DNA from: HXMU1420-13 sp034669965
GTDB lineage: Bacteria > Bacteroidota > Rhodothermia > Balneolales > Balneolaceae
NCBI GenBank assembly: GCA_034669965.1
Contig: JAXMOK010000007.1
Coordinates: forward strand, 62,001 to 126,000
DNA length: 64,000 nt
Direction: 5' to 3'
How positions within the stretch are numbered: the first letter of the stretch is position 1; every line of letters starts with the position of its first letter. Positions 43,430 to 52,319 of the stretch are shown here, one piece after another. The position numbers were made by a program, and so were the translations under genes. The notes beneath the pieces are model-generated. The model had not been told where the DNA came from, searched no databases, and was given only the letters and a program-made list of their open reading frames with translations.

Positions 43430-44947
43430 TTATTTGTAATAAAGTTTCCAAATACTTGCTGATCCGGCTCCTGCTTCAAATTGCATCCGTAGAAAATCGT
43501 GCGCCGAAGCTTTTTGCATTTGATACGGTTCATAGAAGAAAACGGGGACAAACGTGATGCCATTTTTTTCAAAAGTGGACGAACCCATCAATTCCGGATA
43601 CCATTGATAGGAGGTTGTAAACGGTGCAGGAAATACAGTAAGATAATCAATGTTAGAATCCATCAACTTTTTCTCAATTTTATTCTTACTCGATACTTCA
43701 GCAATATTCAATAGATTGGAGGATTTAAATTGGCGAATGCCTAAATCCGACAAAACTATACTTACCGCATTATCTGACCATATGGTATCCGAATCGCTTA
43801 AATTTTCATGCATCCAAACTCCCATATCAATTCTCGGCTGCAAATTATACTGTCGGTAATAGGGTATTATTAATTGAAACAGACTAATTACTGTTATAAC
43901 CAACACCAATCGCTTTGAAATAAACGGTCGGAAGTAACCTTGGCCCCAAAGCATACAAAACCAAATGATTGTGATAGGTAAAATCATCACTAAATACCTG
44001 GGATCGGGATAAACGATAACGTTGGTTTGGGCGTAGGCAAAAAATACTAATCCCCCAAGAATCACGCTTCCCATTAACATACTCAATGAATAGTCTTTAT
44101 GTTGGATATTTACTTTTTTGAGCCAAATTAGTGCGAAAAACAGAGGAAATACCTGAAGTATGGCTAGCATTGGTAAAAGTAAAAACCGAAAGAATACATT
44201 TGCCCCCTCTGCATAATAGGTGGTACTGTGTGTGGTTGATTCAATACGCATCCAAAGCCAAGTTAAAAAATCACCGGTGTTGATATAACTCCACCAACTC
44301 CAGATTGACAAACCTACAACTACCCCGGCTATGGTAGCAACTAATGCCTTCTTTTTTGAAACTCTGATTAGATATAATGTAGAAATCCCTAGGAAAAAGG
44401 CTAATTCATAGCGTGTTAGGGAAGCTAGAAATGCAGTTATAAAAATGAGGACTACTCGATTTTTGTCAACTCCAATCACCCAAGCAAGTAACAGCAATGC
44501 ACCAAACCCTTCGGCCATATTCATGTAGCTAAACACAATCAAATAGGGTGTAAGTGCTAGTAATATCCCTACTATTAGAGCAATTCTATTCCCTCTGATA
44601 TCTCGTACAAACCAAGTTCCAAAACCAACTATAAATACACCTAGTACTGAATTAATGATATTTAGCGTGATAAGTTTTGCTGATCCGGTAATCCAAAATA
44701 TCAAACTTCCCCAATATCGAAAGGCGGGCAACCAGGTAAGTTCACGATCTTTAAAATCGGAGTAAACCCATCCATTATCTAAAGTGAGTTTACTCATTAT
44801 TAAATTATGATGAGAATCGCCCCAATAATCTTGAAATCCTAGAAGAAGAGCCAACGCTCTTATAAAAATGGCAATTAGAACAGACGTAAAAACAGGACGA
44901 GCTTCCAGTTCTTTCAACCAGAAGCTCGTTAAATCGGTTGATTTCAT
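43430..44947 (-). CDS. Polytopic GT-C-type glycosyltransferase-like membrane protein
   Basis: This is a 505-residue protein with about ten transmembrane helices. The N-terminal D-rich loop (QDYWGDSHHNLIMSK, about 39-53) is like the GT-C acidic motif, and the later YPDPRYLVMILPI resembles the PMT/ArnT family. The C-terminal about 130 residues are soluble. It probably transfers a lipid-linked sugar to protein or lipid; no partner gene is next to it except the DUF2721 gene. Confidence 0.75.
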   Translation of the reverse strand: MKSTDLTSFWLKELEARPVFTSVLIAIFIRALALLLGFQDYWGDSHHNLIMSKLTLDNGWVYSDFKDRELTWLPAFRYWGSLIFWITGSAKLITLNIINSVLGVFIVGFGTWFVRDIRGNRIALIVGILLALTPYLIVFSYMNMAEGFGALLLLAWVIGVDKNRVVLIFITAFLASLTRYELAFFLGISTLYLIRVSKKKALVATIAGVVVGLSIWSWWSYINTGDFLTWLWMRIESTTHSTTYYAEGANVFFRFLLLPMLAILQVFPLFFALIWLKKVNIQHKDYSLSMLMGSVILGGLVFFAYAQTNVIVYPDPRYLVMILPITIIWFCMLWGQGYFRPFISKRLVLVITVISLFQLIIPYYRQYNLQPRIDMGVWMHENLSDSDTIWSDNAVSIVLSDLGIRQFKSSNLLNIAEVSSKNKIEKKLMDSNIDYLTVFPAPFTTSYQWYPELMGSSTFEKNGITFVPVFFYEPYQMQKASAHDFLRMQFEAGAGSASIWKLYYK

Positions 44948-44989
44948 ACTGTAAAGCTAAGCCGAAATCGTGAAAAAGAGTAGAGCGAT

Positions 44990-45517
44990 TTAATTCTCCT
45001 GAATCCCAATTACCCCACAACCGATGCGAGGTCCTGCCGCTCCGGATGGCTGCGATTCCAAATCATCTTCACCACCATGAACAATTACTCCACGTCCTAT
45101 AATTTGCTCTAATTTGATGGTGTTATCAACATATTCCAAAATTGCCGTTCCGTCTTCTGCTGTAATATTTCCTAGATCACCCATATGCCTGTCCATTGCT
45201 TCCGGACCGGCATGCATGTTTTCATTCGGATTAAAATGCCCGCCAGCTGAAGTTCCGTCATCGGCGGTACAATCGCCAAACTGATGGATGTGAAAACCAT
45301 GTTTGGTTCCGGTCAGACCATTAATTTCTGCTTTTACCAATACACCCGTTTCTGTTTTTTCGAAATGTACTATTCCGGTTACATCACTTCCGTTTTTGGG
45401 ATGTACCACGGCTGTAGCCCGTTCGATTACAGGTGATTCAATTATTTCTTCTACGTTTGGTTGTGCGCAAGCGCCTACTATGATGATGGAAGTAAAAATT
45501 GCAATCAACTTTTTCAT
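44990..45517 (-). CDS. sodC: Cu/Zn superoxide dismutase, lipoprotein
   Basis: This is a 175-residue enzyme. A lipoprotein signal (IIIVGAC, Cys17) anchors it in the envelope. Metal ligands are readable: H76, H78, H94, H102, H111, D114 and H147; the disulfide Cys83-Cys167 is present. The active-site arginine is in GPRIGCG. It detoxifies superoxide outside the cytoplasm. It stands alone between two other minus-strand genes. Confidence 0.95.
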   Translation of the reverse strand: MKKLIAIFTSIIIVGACAQPNVEEIIESPVIERATAVVHPKNGSDVTGIVHFEKTETGVLVKAEINGLTGTKHGFHIHQFGDCTADDGTSAGGHFNPNENMHAGPEAMDRHMGDLGNITAEDGTAILEYVDNTIKLEQIIGRGVIVHGGEDDLESQPSGAAGPRIGCGVIGIQEN

Positions 45518-45550
45518 AAATCCTTATTCTTGATGTTAGTATTCTATTTA

Positions 45551-46822
45551 TTAAAGTGCTTTCCGGCGTAATTCGTTCAGCTTTTCGATCCCATCCATGA
45601 ACGATTGATATTCGTCAGGGCTGCTTTTTTTCAAATCTTTAAGTCGCCTTTTTGTGAGAGATTCCCTTAGAAAAAGGTTAGCCGTTTTAAAGAACATAGA
45701 ACTTAACACACTTACACCCAGATAGATCAGAATATACCCGGATTCAACTCCGCTAAGCCATAAAATTAGTGAAACTAACGCCCAAAAAGCCGGAAAAAAC
45801 ATCAGACCCATCACAAACTTAATAGACGCATCAAAGGCTTTATCTTTTATTTTTTCGTTAACCATTTTGCGAATCGGCAGATACGGGGCAATATTATTTA
45901 CCCAACTGAACAGATAAATTGGTGCCAACAATAGCAAAAAAGCCCAGGGCTTCTTTCGCCCATTTATGGTTTTGATCGATATATCATACTTGTTGCTTAT
46001 TTCAACTACTCGCTTTCCGGCCTCAATTTCCTCATCCGAAATAACCGCTGCCACTTTCTCCACATTTATATTGACGATTTCCGGATCTAGGTAATTTTCA
46101 ACCTCATTTTCCAATTCAGTTAATACCACTTGCATCGCCGGATAATGGTCCAGGTTTGGAACATGCATTGCTACTTTTTTCATGGCGGATGCCACATCAT
46201 TTTTTAGCTGATTGGCGGCCTTACGTTCATCCTGCTCAAACAACTCCTGATAATTTTTCATCGGAATTGGCTCGCCCCAAACCACTTTCACCTTATTTCG
46301 TGATCGCCGATGCTCAGTGTAATTAACACCCACCGGCACCATTTGAAGATCCATCTCCCAATTACTTTTCACCTCGGCATCGAAAGCAATTCTGGTAAAC
46401 CCTTTGCTAAGCGGACGTACTCTACGACGTAAATCATGATTGGCTTCCGGGAAAATGAGAATTGGATACCCCTTTTTCAGGTACTCCACACATTCGTCGA
46501 AAATCGCATTATTTTTGCTTACCGAGCTTAACCCGTCTCGAACCCTATAAACAGGCAAGAGATTCAGGCTCCTTAAAAACCAGTTCATAAACGGAGTTGA
46601 GAAAGCTTTGGCTCGAGTTAGGAAAAAGATAAAGCCCGGCATATGCGAACACACCACCAATGCATCCATAAATGAATTTTGATGATTCGGAAGGATAATA
46701 AATGGTTTGTCTTTCGGGATATTTTCCTTGTTTACAATATCAATGTCCTGATAAAAAAACTGCAATCCCGTTTTTGTGATGCCTATTCGAAATAAATTGT
46801 ACCAGAGATAATTTTTACGCAT
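45551..46822 (-). CDS. PlsC-type acyltransferase with C-terminal membrane part
   Basis: This is a 423-residue protein. N-terminal acyltransferase domain (about 25-240): catalytic H47 in LPNHQNSFMDAL with D53 five residues after it (HX5D instead of the textbook HX4D), and FPEANHDLRRRVRPL as the acceptor motif. The C-terminal third has about three hydrophobic helices. It acylates lysophosphatidate or a related substrate. It overlaps the BASS transporter gene by 8 bases, so the two are cotranscribed. Confidence 0.88.
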   Translation of the reverse strand: MRKNYLWYNLFRIGITKTGLQFFYQDIDIVNKENIPKDKPFIILPNHQNSFMDALVVCSHMPGFIFFLTRAKAFSTPFMNWFLRSLNLLPVYRVRDGLSSVSKNNAIFDECVEYLKKGYPILIFPEANHDLRRRVRPLSKGFTRIAFDAEVKSNWEMDLQMVPVGVNYTEHRRSRNKVKVVWGEPIPMKNYQELFEQDERKAANQLKNDVASAMKKVAMHVPNLDHYPAMQVVLTELENEVENYLDPEIVNINVEKVAAVISDEEIEAGKRVVEISNKYDISIKTINGRKKPWAFLLLLAPIYLFSWVNNIAPYLPIRKMVNEKIKDKAFDASIKFVMGLMFFPAFWALVSLILWLSGVESGYILIYLGVSVLSSMFFKTANLFLRESLTKRRLKDLKKSSPDEYQSFMDGIEKLNELRRKAL

Positions 46823-47738
46823 TTGAAAATACTTTTTGAATACTTGCCTTGCCGATCGACCAATACCAACCGATCGAAAAACCCATAATTATGTGCCAAA
46901 TACCCCACCAGGCAGCGATTAACGCCATCCCACCTAATCCTTCAAAGAAGTTGAAAATCAACAACAAACCTAGCCCCGAATTCTGAATCCCCGTTTCAAT
47001 GGCAATCGACTTCCGATCATTAAATGAAAGTTTCATTATCGAAGCGATTGCAAAGCCCCCCGTTAGTGCCAATGCATTGTGGATGAAAACGTAGCCAACC
47101 ACGTACTCTACATTATTCATGAAATTATCGAGGTTCATCGAAAAAGCGATCAAGATAAATGCTGCGAAAAAAATAACCCCAAAGCCTTTGATCCACTTTG
47201 TGAGTTTGAGAGCTAAATCAGCTTTAAAATGACGAACCAGCATCCCTAAAATGAGTGGAATTCCTAGAATAATCACCACAATTTTGAACACTTCATAAAT
47301 ATCGAGGCTCACTTCTCGGAGAATTTCATTCGTCGGACCATACAAACTTGCCCAAATCGTAAAATTGAGAGGTGTTGCAAAAATGGCAAGTAATGTCGCG
47401 ATGGCCGTCATACTAACTGAAAGAGCGATATTTCCCCCGGCCAATTGCGAAAAGAAGTTCGAAATATTCCCACCCGGACAAGCAGCCACCATCATCATGC
47501 CTAAAGCAAGCGATGGATGCGGCTCCGTGATTATCACCACTAAAAATGTGATCGCCGGAAGAAACACAAACTGAGAAAATACGCCAGCGATGGTTGATTT
47601 CGGATTCTTAGCCAAGTCCTTGAAATCCTGAATGGTAAGCTCCATGGCTACTCCAAACATGATGAAAAACAGGGATGCATTCATCACCATGAGTCCATCA
47701 TTATTCAAATTTAGTTGAAGAGCGTCAATTTCTGGCAT
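46815..47738 (-). CDS. Bile acid:sodium symporter (BASS) family transporter
   Basis: This 307-residue protein has nine to ten transmembrane helices. Motifs of the BASS/SBF family are visible: ACPGGNISNFFSQLAGGNIALSVSMTAIATLLA (about 92-124) and AIETGIQNSGLGLLL (the Na+-site crossover helix). It moves an organic acid with sodium; in bacteria often pantoate, pyruvate-like acids or sterols. Substrate unknown. Confidence 0.9.
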   Translation of the reverse strand: MPEIDALQLNLNNDGLMVMNASLFFIMFGVAMELTIQDFKDLAKNPKSTIAGVFSQFVFLPAITFLVVIITEPHPSLALGMMMVAACPGGNISNFFSQLAGGNIALSVSMTAIATLLAIFATPLNFTIWASLYGPTNEILREVSLDIYEVFKIVVIILGIPLILGMLVRHFKADLALKLTKWIKGFGVIFFAAFILIAFSMNLDNFMNNVEYVVGYVFIHNALALTGGFAIASIMKLSFNDRKSIAIETGIQNSGLGLLLIFNFFEGLGGMALIAAWWGIWHIIMGFSIGWYWSIGKASIQKVFSNA

Positions 47739-47820
47739 GCGTTGAATGTAGGAATTTTGAATAATGAATTATGAATTGATTTCGAACTTATTCACACTTC
47801 AAAATCCTTAATCATCCATC

Positions 47821-48804
47821 TCATATTGAGGCAAAGGGCTTCATTGCGAGATCATCAAACTTGCCTAAATCTGCTCTCATCTTTCCGGTGATGGCAATCA
47901 TAGCGGCATTATCTGTGCAGAAGGTGATATGTGGGATATGAAGCCTTAGACTTTCCACATTTGCCATATTTTGAGCTTTTTCGCGTAACATTGAGTTTGC
48001 AGATACCCCACCAGCGATGGCCACCGATTTTACTCCCGTCTGTTGCACTGCTCGTTTCATTTTTTTGATAAGAACTTCAGAAATTGCTTCCGAAATACTA
48101 GCGCAAACATCATTCAGATGCTCTTCTTTCCAGTCTTCAGATTTATCTTGCAGGTAATACAAAGCACTGGTTTTTAAGCCCGAGAAGCTGAAATCGAGTC
48201 CTTCTCTTAGCAATGCTTGTGGAAATTTGTGGAACTTCGGATTTCCTTCTTTCGACAGTTTATCCATCACCGGTCCAGCCGGATATGGGAGTCCTAAAAT
48301 CTTCCCAATTTTATCGAAGGCTTCGCCGGCAGCGTCATCGCGGGTTGTGCCTAAAATTTCGTGATCGAATGGCGCTTTAACATGAACTAATTGGGTGTGT
48401 CCACCGGAAACGGTCAGGCAGACAAATGGAAACTTAGGCGCTTCATCAATAAAATTGGCGTAAATGTGCGCATCCATGTGATTAACACCTACAATCGGCT
48501 TCTTTTTGGATAATGCGAGTCCTTTCGCAAAGCACAAACCTACCAACAGCGACCCCATCAAACCCGGACCTTGAGTCACAGCAATCAAGTCGATATCGTC
48601 CATCGAAGTATCGGCTTCTTTCAATGCCTGAGCTACTGTTTGGGTGATGGTTTTTTGATGCGCACGCGATGCCAACTCCGGCACCACACCCCCAAATTTG
48701 ATGTGTATCGACTGCGAAGCAATCACATTAGATTGCACGCCATCATCCGTTAAAACCGCAGCTGAGGTATCGTCGCAAGACGATTCAATTCCTAGAATTT
48801 TCAT
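47821..48804 (-). CDS. tsaD: tRNA threonylcarbamoyladenosine transferase TsaD
   Basis: This enzyme makes t6A37 in ANN-decoding tRNAs together with TsaB, TsaC and TsaE. The 327 residues carry the family metal motif H109-M-D-A-H113 (NHMDAH), GIESSCDDT at the N terminus and the C-terminal ITGKMRADL. It is single, with no partner tsa gene nearby. Confidence 0.97.
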   Translation of the reverse strand: MKILGIESSCDDTSAAVLTDDGVQSNVIASQSIHIKFGGVVPELASRAHQKTITQTVAQALKEADTSMDDIDLIAVTQGPGLMGSLLVGLCFAKGLALSKKKPIVGVNHMDAHIYANFIDEAPKFPFVCLTVSGGHTQLVHVKAPFDHEILGTTRDDAAGEAFDKIGKILGLPYPAGPVMDKLSKEGNPKFHKFPQALLREGLDFSFSGLKTSALYYLQDKSEDWKEEHLNDVCASISEAISEVLIKKMKRAVQQTGVKSVAIAGGVSANSMLREKAQNMANVESLRLHIPHITFCTDNAAMIAITGKMRADLGKFDDLAMKPFASI

Positions 48805-48898
48805 GGGTTGAAGATACAGGCATTTTCATTTAGAATCTTGTTTTGCAGAGCGGTCTTTTACTGATGAAGGTCATCCCTCGACAGGCTCGGGATTCTGG

Positions 48899-48946
48899 AA
48901 CAGAGGAACAGAGGAACAGAGGAACAGAGGAACAGAGGAACAGAGG
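48899..48946 (+). repeat. Octamer tandem repeat AACAGAGG, 6 copies
   Basis: Six exact copies of AACAGAGG (48 bases). The reverse strand reads as a repeated Ser-Val-Pro-Leu-Phe-Leu-Cys phrase, but no gene start or ribosome site supports it. Confidence 0.95.
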
Positions 48947-49065
48947 AAGATGCTTTTTTCGATAAGATAAATCACATATTTCATTGATTCTTCTATACTA
49001 TTGTCATTTCGAACGGAGTGAGAAATATGTGAATTTTGTGAAGAATGCAACCGCGAGTTCCAAAC

Positions 49066-49100
49066 CAAAAAAAAGCCCTCACACTTTGTATGAGGGCTTT
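49066..49100 (-). terminator. Intrinsic terminator after dnaK
   Basis: AAAGCCCTCA (49072-49081) and TGAGGGCTTT (49091-49100) form a perfect 10-bp stem with a 9-base loop. On the minus strand it is followed by an eight-T run. Confidence 0.93.
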
Positions 49101-49140
49101 CGATCTCGGATCAAGTCCGGAATGACTAATATTGTATTAC

Positions 49141-51093
49141 TTACTTCTTATCGTCGTCGTCTTCAACAACTTCGTAATCGGCATCAACGGCGCCTTCATC
49201 TTCTTCCGATGAAGCATCCGCAGCTGGTTCTTCAGCTCCAGCACCTGCGTCAGCGCCACCTGTAGCATCGCCACCGGCAGCAGCTTCTGCTTGTGAAGCC
49301 GCGTAGATTTCCTGTGAAGCGGCGCTCCATGCTGTATTCACGGCTTCCATCGCGGCATCAATCTCTTCGAGATTTTCTGACTTATGCGCTTCTTCCAGCT
49401 TAGCAACAGCATCAGAAATAGCTGTTTTGTTGCCTTCCGAAATCTTGTCGCCGTATTCTTCAAGCTGCTTTTTGGTTGAGAAGATCAAGCCATCTGCCTG
49501 ATTCATTTTCTCTACACGCTCGCGGATTTGCTTATCCTCTTCTTCGTGCTCTTTGGCAGCATTTTTCATCTTTTCGATTTCCTCATCACTCAATCCTGAA
49601 GATGACTCGATACGAATGGTTTGCTCTTTTCCGGTTCCTTTATCTTTGGCAAGGATGTTAATCACACCGTTGGCATCAAGATCGAAAGTAACTTCAATTT
49701 GTGGCATACCTCGTGGCGCCGGTGGAATTCCATCTAAGTGGAAACGACCAAGCGTACGGTTGTTGGCAGCCTGAGCACGCTCACCTTGTAATACGTGAAT
49801 TTCTACTGAGCTTTGGTTATCCGCAGCGGTTGAGAAAGTCTGAGACTTACTGGTTGGGATCGTGCTGTTTGCTTCGATAAGTGGAGTCATAACGCCACCT
49901 AAGGTCTCGATTCCTAAAGTAAGCGGAGTTACATCCAAAAGAACAACATCTTCTACATCACCGGAAAGCACACCACCTTGAATGGCTGCACCAACTGCAA
50001 CTACTTCATCCGGGTTAACGCCTTTGCTCGGATCTTTGCCGAAGAATTCTTTAACAGCTTCCACAATGCGAGGAATACGAGTTGATCCACCCACCAAAAT
50101 TACTTGGTCGATTTCAGACTTGCTCATTCCCGCATCTTTCAATGCTTTTTCGCACGGAGTGATCGAACGCTTCACCAAATCGTCTACCAACTGCTCGAAT
50201 TTCGAACGGCTTAGATCGATGTTTAAGTGCTTCGGACCATCCTGCGTTGCAGTAATGAACGGAAGGTTGATGTTGGTTTTTTGTGAAGATGAAAGCTCGA
50301 TTTTTGCTTTCTCAGCAGCATCTTTTAAACGCTGCATCGCCATAGCATCTTTACGAAGATCAACGCCTTCGCTAGATTTGAACTCATCGGCTAAGAAATT
50401 GATGATACGCTGATCGAAGTCATCGCCACCGAGGTGAGTATCACCATTGGTAGATTTTACTTCAAAAACGCCATCACCAAGCTCAAGAATCGAGATATCA
50501 AAAGTACCGCCACCAAGGTCATACACGGCGATGGTCTGATCAACATCTTTCTTATCCAAACCGTAAGCAAGTGCTGCGGCAGTAGGCTCGTTGATGATAC
50601 GCTTTACTTCAAGTCCGGCAATTTTACCGGCTTCTTGCGTGGCTTTACGTTGTGCATCGTTGAAGTATGCCGGTACAGTAATTACTGCTTCGGTTACTTT
50701 TTCGCCCAAATATTCTTCGGCAGTTTGCTTCATTTTTTGAAGAACCATCGCCGATATTTCTTGCGGAGCATACTTACGGTCGTCGATTTGTACACGAGCG
50801 GTTCCGTCGTCGCCTTTTACTACTTTGTAAGCAACCTGCTCGGTTTCACCTTTCACCTCGTTAAACATGCGTCCCATAAATCGCTTTACAGAAGCTACTG
50901 TTTTGTCCGGATTGGTGATGGCTTGACGTTTTGCAGGCGCGCCCACTAAGCGCTCTCCGTCTTTACTAAATGCTACAACAGATGGAGTGGTTCTTCCACC
51001 CTCTGCGTTTTGAATTACTACCGGTTCGTTTCCTTCCATTACGGAAACGCAAGAGTTGGTAGTACCTAAGTCAATTCCAATTATCTTTCCCAT
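49141..51093 (-). CDS. dnaK: Chaperone DnaK (Hsp70)
   Basis: This ATP-dependent chaperone of 650 residues has the ATP-binding LGTTNSCVSVMEG at the N terminus, the phosphate-2 motif VYDLGGGTFDIS, the PTAAALAYG segment and the linker DVVLLDVTPLTLGIE before the substrate-binding domain. The C-terminal tail is Ala/Gly/Asp/Glu-rich and ends in a DDDDKK-like run. No dnaJ or grpE is adjacent. It ends at a perfect terminator. I see no CIRCE (HrcA) element in the leader. Confidence 0.98.
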   Translation of the reverse strand: MGKIIGIDLGTTNSCVSVMEGNEPVVIQNAEGGRTTPSVVAFSKDGERLVGAPAKRQAITNPDKTVASVKRFMGRMFNEVKGETEQVAYKVVKGDDGTARVQIDDRKYAPQEISAMVLQKMKQTAEEYLGEKVTEAVITVPAYFNDAQRKATQEAGKIAGLEVKRIINEPTAAALAYGLDKKDVDQTIAVYDLGGGTFDISILELGDGVFEVKSTNGDTHLGGDDFDQRIINFLADEFKSSEGVDLRKDAMAMQRLKDAAEKAKIELSSSQKTNINLPFITATQDGPKHLNIDLSRSKFEQLVDDLVKRSITPCEKALKDAGMSKSEIDQVILVGGSTRIPRIVEAVKEFFGKDPSKGVNPDEVVAVGAAIQGGVLSGDVEDVVLLDVTPLTLGIETLGGVMTPLIEANSTIPTSKSQTFSTAADNQSSVEIHVLQGERAQAANNRTLGRFHLDGIPPAPRGMPQIEVTFDLDANGVINILAKDKGTGKEQTIRIESSSGLSDEEIEKMKNAAKEHEEEDKQIRERVEKMNQADGLIFSTKKQLEEYGDKISEGNKTAISDAVAKLEEAHKSENLEEIDAAMEAVNTAWSAASQEIYAASQAEAAAGGDATGGADAGAGAEEPAADASSEEDEGAVDADYEVVEDDDDKK

Positions 51094-51227
51094 TGGTCTG
51101 ATTGTCTATGTTTGTTTTCTGATTTAGGCCACTAAAGCACTAAATCACGAAATTATTTTTGTTCTAGTTTAATATTCTTTGTGAGGGAGATCCTTGCACC
51201 TTTGTGCCTCTGTTCCATTGTCCCTCT

Positions 51228-51671
51228 TTAGTTCACCGGAATACTGGTGGTGTCTTTCAGTTTATCTGATTTTGGCATTGCCACGGTTAGTACTCCATTT
51301 CTGAACGTAGCGCTGATCTCGGCAGCGTTCACATTTTCTGGAAGTGCAAAAGAGCGTGCAAACGCTCCTCTCTTTCTTTCCTGACGTTTAAATTCTTCGC
51401 CTTCGCCTGCTTTTATATCCCTTTCACCTTTTATGGTGAGTACATTATTTTTGAGTGCAATCCTAATCTCTTTCTTGGCCAGCCCGGGTAAATCGATCTG
51501 AACTTTATATTCAGCCTCGCTTTCCAGTATGTCGCAGTCTGGGGCAAAATCTTTATCGTCGTGAGTAAGAGGAACCACTTTTTCAACAAATTGCTGGATG
51601 TCTTTTCCCAGCTTTGAAAGGTGCTTCTCTACTTCTATTCCAAATTCTGTAAAATCTCCCATGGCGCTCAC
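51228..51671 (-). CDS. Small heat shock protein (Hsp20 / alpha-crystallin)
   Basis: This is a 147-residue holdase. The alpha-crystallin domain covers about residues 45-145 with VQIDLPGLAKKEIRIALKNNVLTIKGE and a C-terminal ATFRNGVLTVAMPKSD. It lies upstream of dnaK on the same strand with a 134-base gap, so stress co-expression is plausible. Confidence 0.95.
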   Translation of the reverse strand: MSAMGDFTEFGIEVEKHLSKLGKDIQQFVEKVVPLTHDDKDFAPDCDILESEAEYKVQIDLPGLAKKEIRIALKNNVLTIKGERDIKAGEGEEFKRQERKRGAFARSFALPENVNAAEISATFRNGVLTVAMPKSDKLKDTTSIPVN

Positions 51672-51869
51672 GTTCGTTTAAATTCAGTGTGAGTTAAGCA
51701 AGCACAATGCCAATGGAGTTTATTGCATCATGACATGACTAATTGACAATTGATTTGTCAGGCAGCGACTAAATTAGGAATGAGGAATATGAGAATTAGG
51801 AATACCTACTTTCTGTCATTCAGAGCGAACGCGGGATCAGCATGACTTTATAGCTAGCCCCCAAACATC

Positions 51870-52039
51870 CCACACTCTGAGTTGAGCAGGAATTGACGAA
51901 ATTTTGCAAAGCATCAGAAAAGCGAAACATCGGTCGCGGTTAGCGACAATCGATGTTTTGTCTAATGTGGCTAATTTCGTCCCGGAGCAAATCAGTGGTG
52001 GTGGTTTTTGTCACTTTTGTCCACACAAAAGTGAGTAAA
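51870..52039 (-). repeat. 170-bp dispersed element, copy B (inverted)
   Basis: Reverse-complement copy of 34383-34552, same length and no gaps, 10 differences. Both hairpin stems of copy A are kept (one outer pair changes only in the loop region). Confidence 0.93.
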
Positions 52040-52097
52040 GAGAAAGCGAAGAACCTAGACGGATGAGAGGCCACTGTCTTAGTCCCAATCGCTATAC

Positions 52098-52115
52098 TTG
52101 ATCAGCGCTGATCAA
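52098..52115. promoter_or_regulatory. Perfect 18-bp palindrome
   Basis: TTGATCAGCGCTGATCAA reads the same on both strands. It lies about 205 bases past the 3' end of the convergently placed aroA and within the repeat cluster. It may be a regulator site or a stray palindrome. Confidence 0.4.
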
Positions 52116-52319
52116 ATCAAATGCAAAAAGCTGAACCAAACCACTTATCCGTTTAGATCCTTCTCCCGACATAAATCGGGATCAGCATGACAATCGATAT
52201 TTAGGTTATTGGGTAAGTTTTTTTCTTACCCCAAACCGTGTCATTCAGAGCGAAAGTGGGATCAGGGCAATGCCAAATAAACACTTATTTAGTGCTTCCG
52301 TGCTTTAGTGGCAAAACCA

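Larger units (their letters stand above)
48805..49140. other. Intergenic region, microsatellite and terminator, no gene
   Basis: Contains an octamer array (48899-48946), two TGTCATTTCGAACGG/CATCCCTCGACAGGCTCGGGAT repeat words, and the dnaK terminator. Confidence 0.7.
51672..52319. other. Repeat-rich intergenic region, no gene
   Basis: Holds the second copy of the 170-bp element (51870-52039), an AATTAGGAAT cluster (51771-51806), TGTCATTCAGAGCGAA words at about 51814 and 52239, an 18-base palindrome (52098-52115), and a small GGGTAAG/CTTACCC hairpin with a seven-T loop (52211-52231). No ORF is supported. Confidence 0.75.

Noticed and set aside
48871..49068. 65-codon frame on the minus strand with repeated SSVPLFLC
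   Set aside because: The repetition is the octamer microsatellite, not a protein repeat.
51094..51227. CIRCE element for HrcA upstream of dnaK
   Set aside because: No TTAGCACTC-N9-GAGTGCTAA pattern found in the leader.
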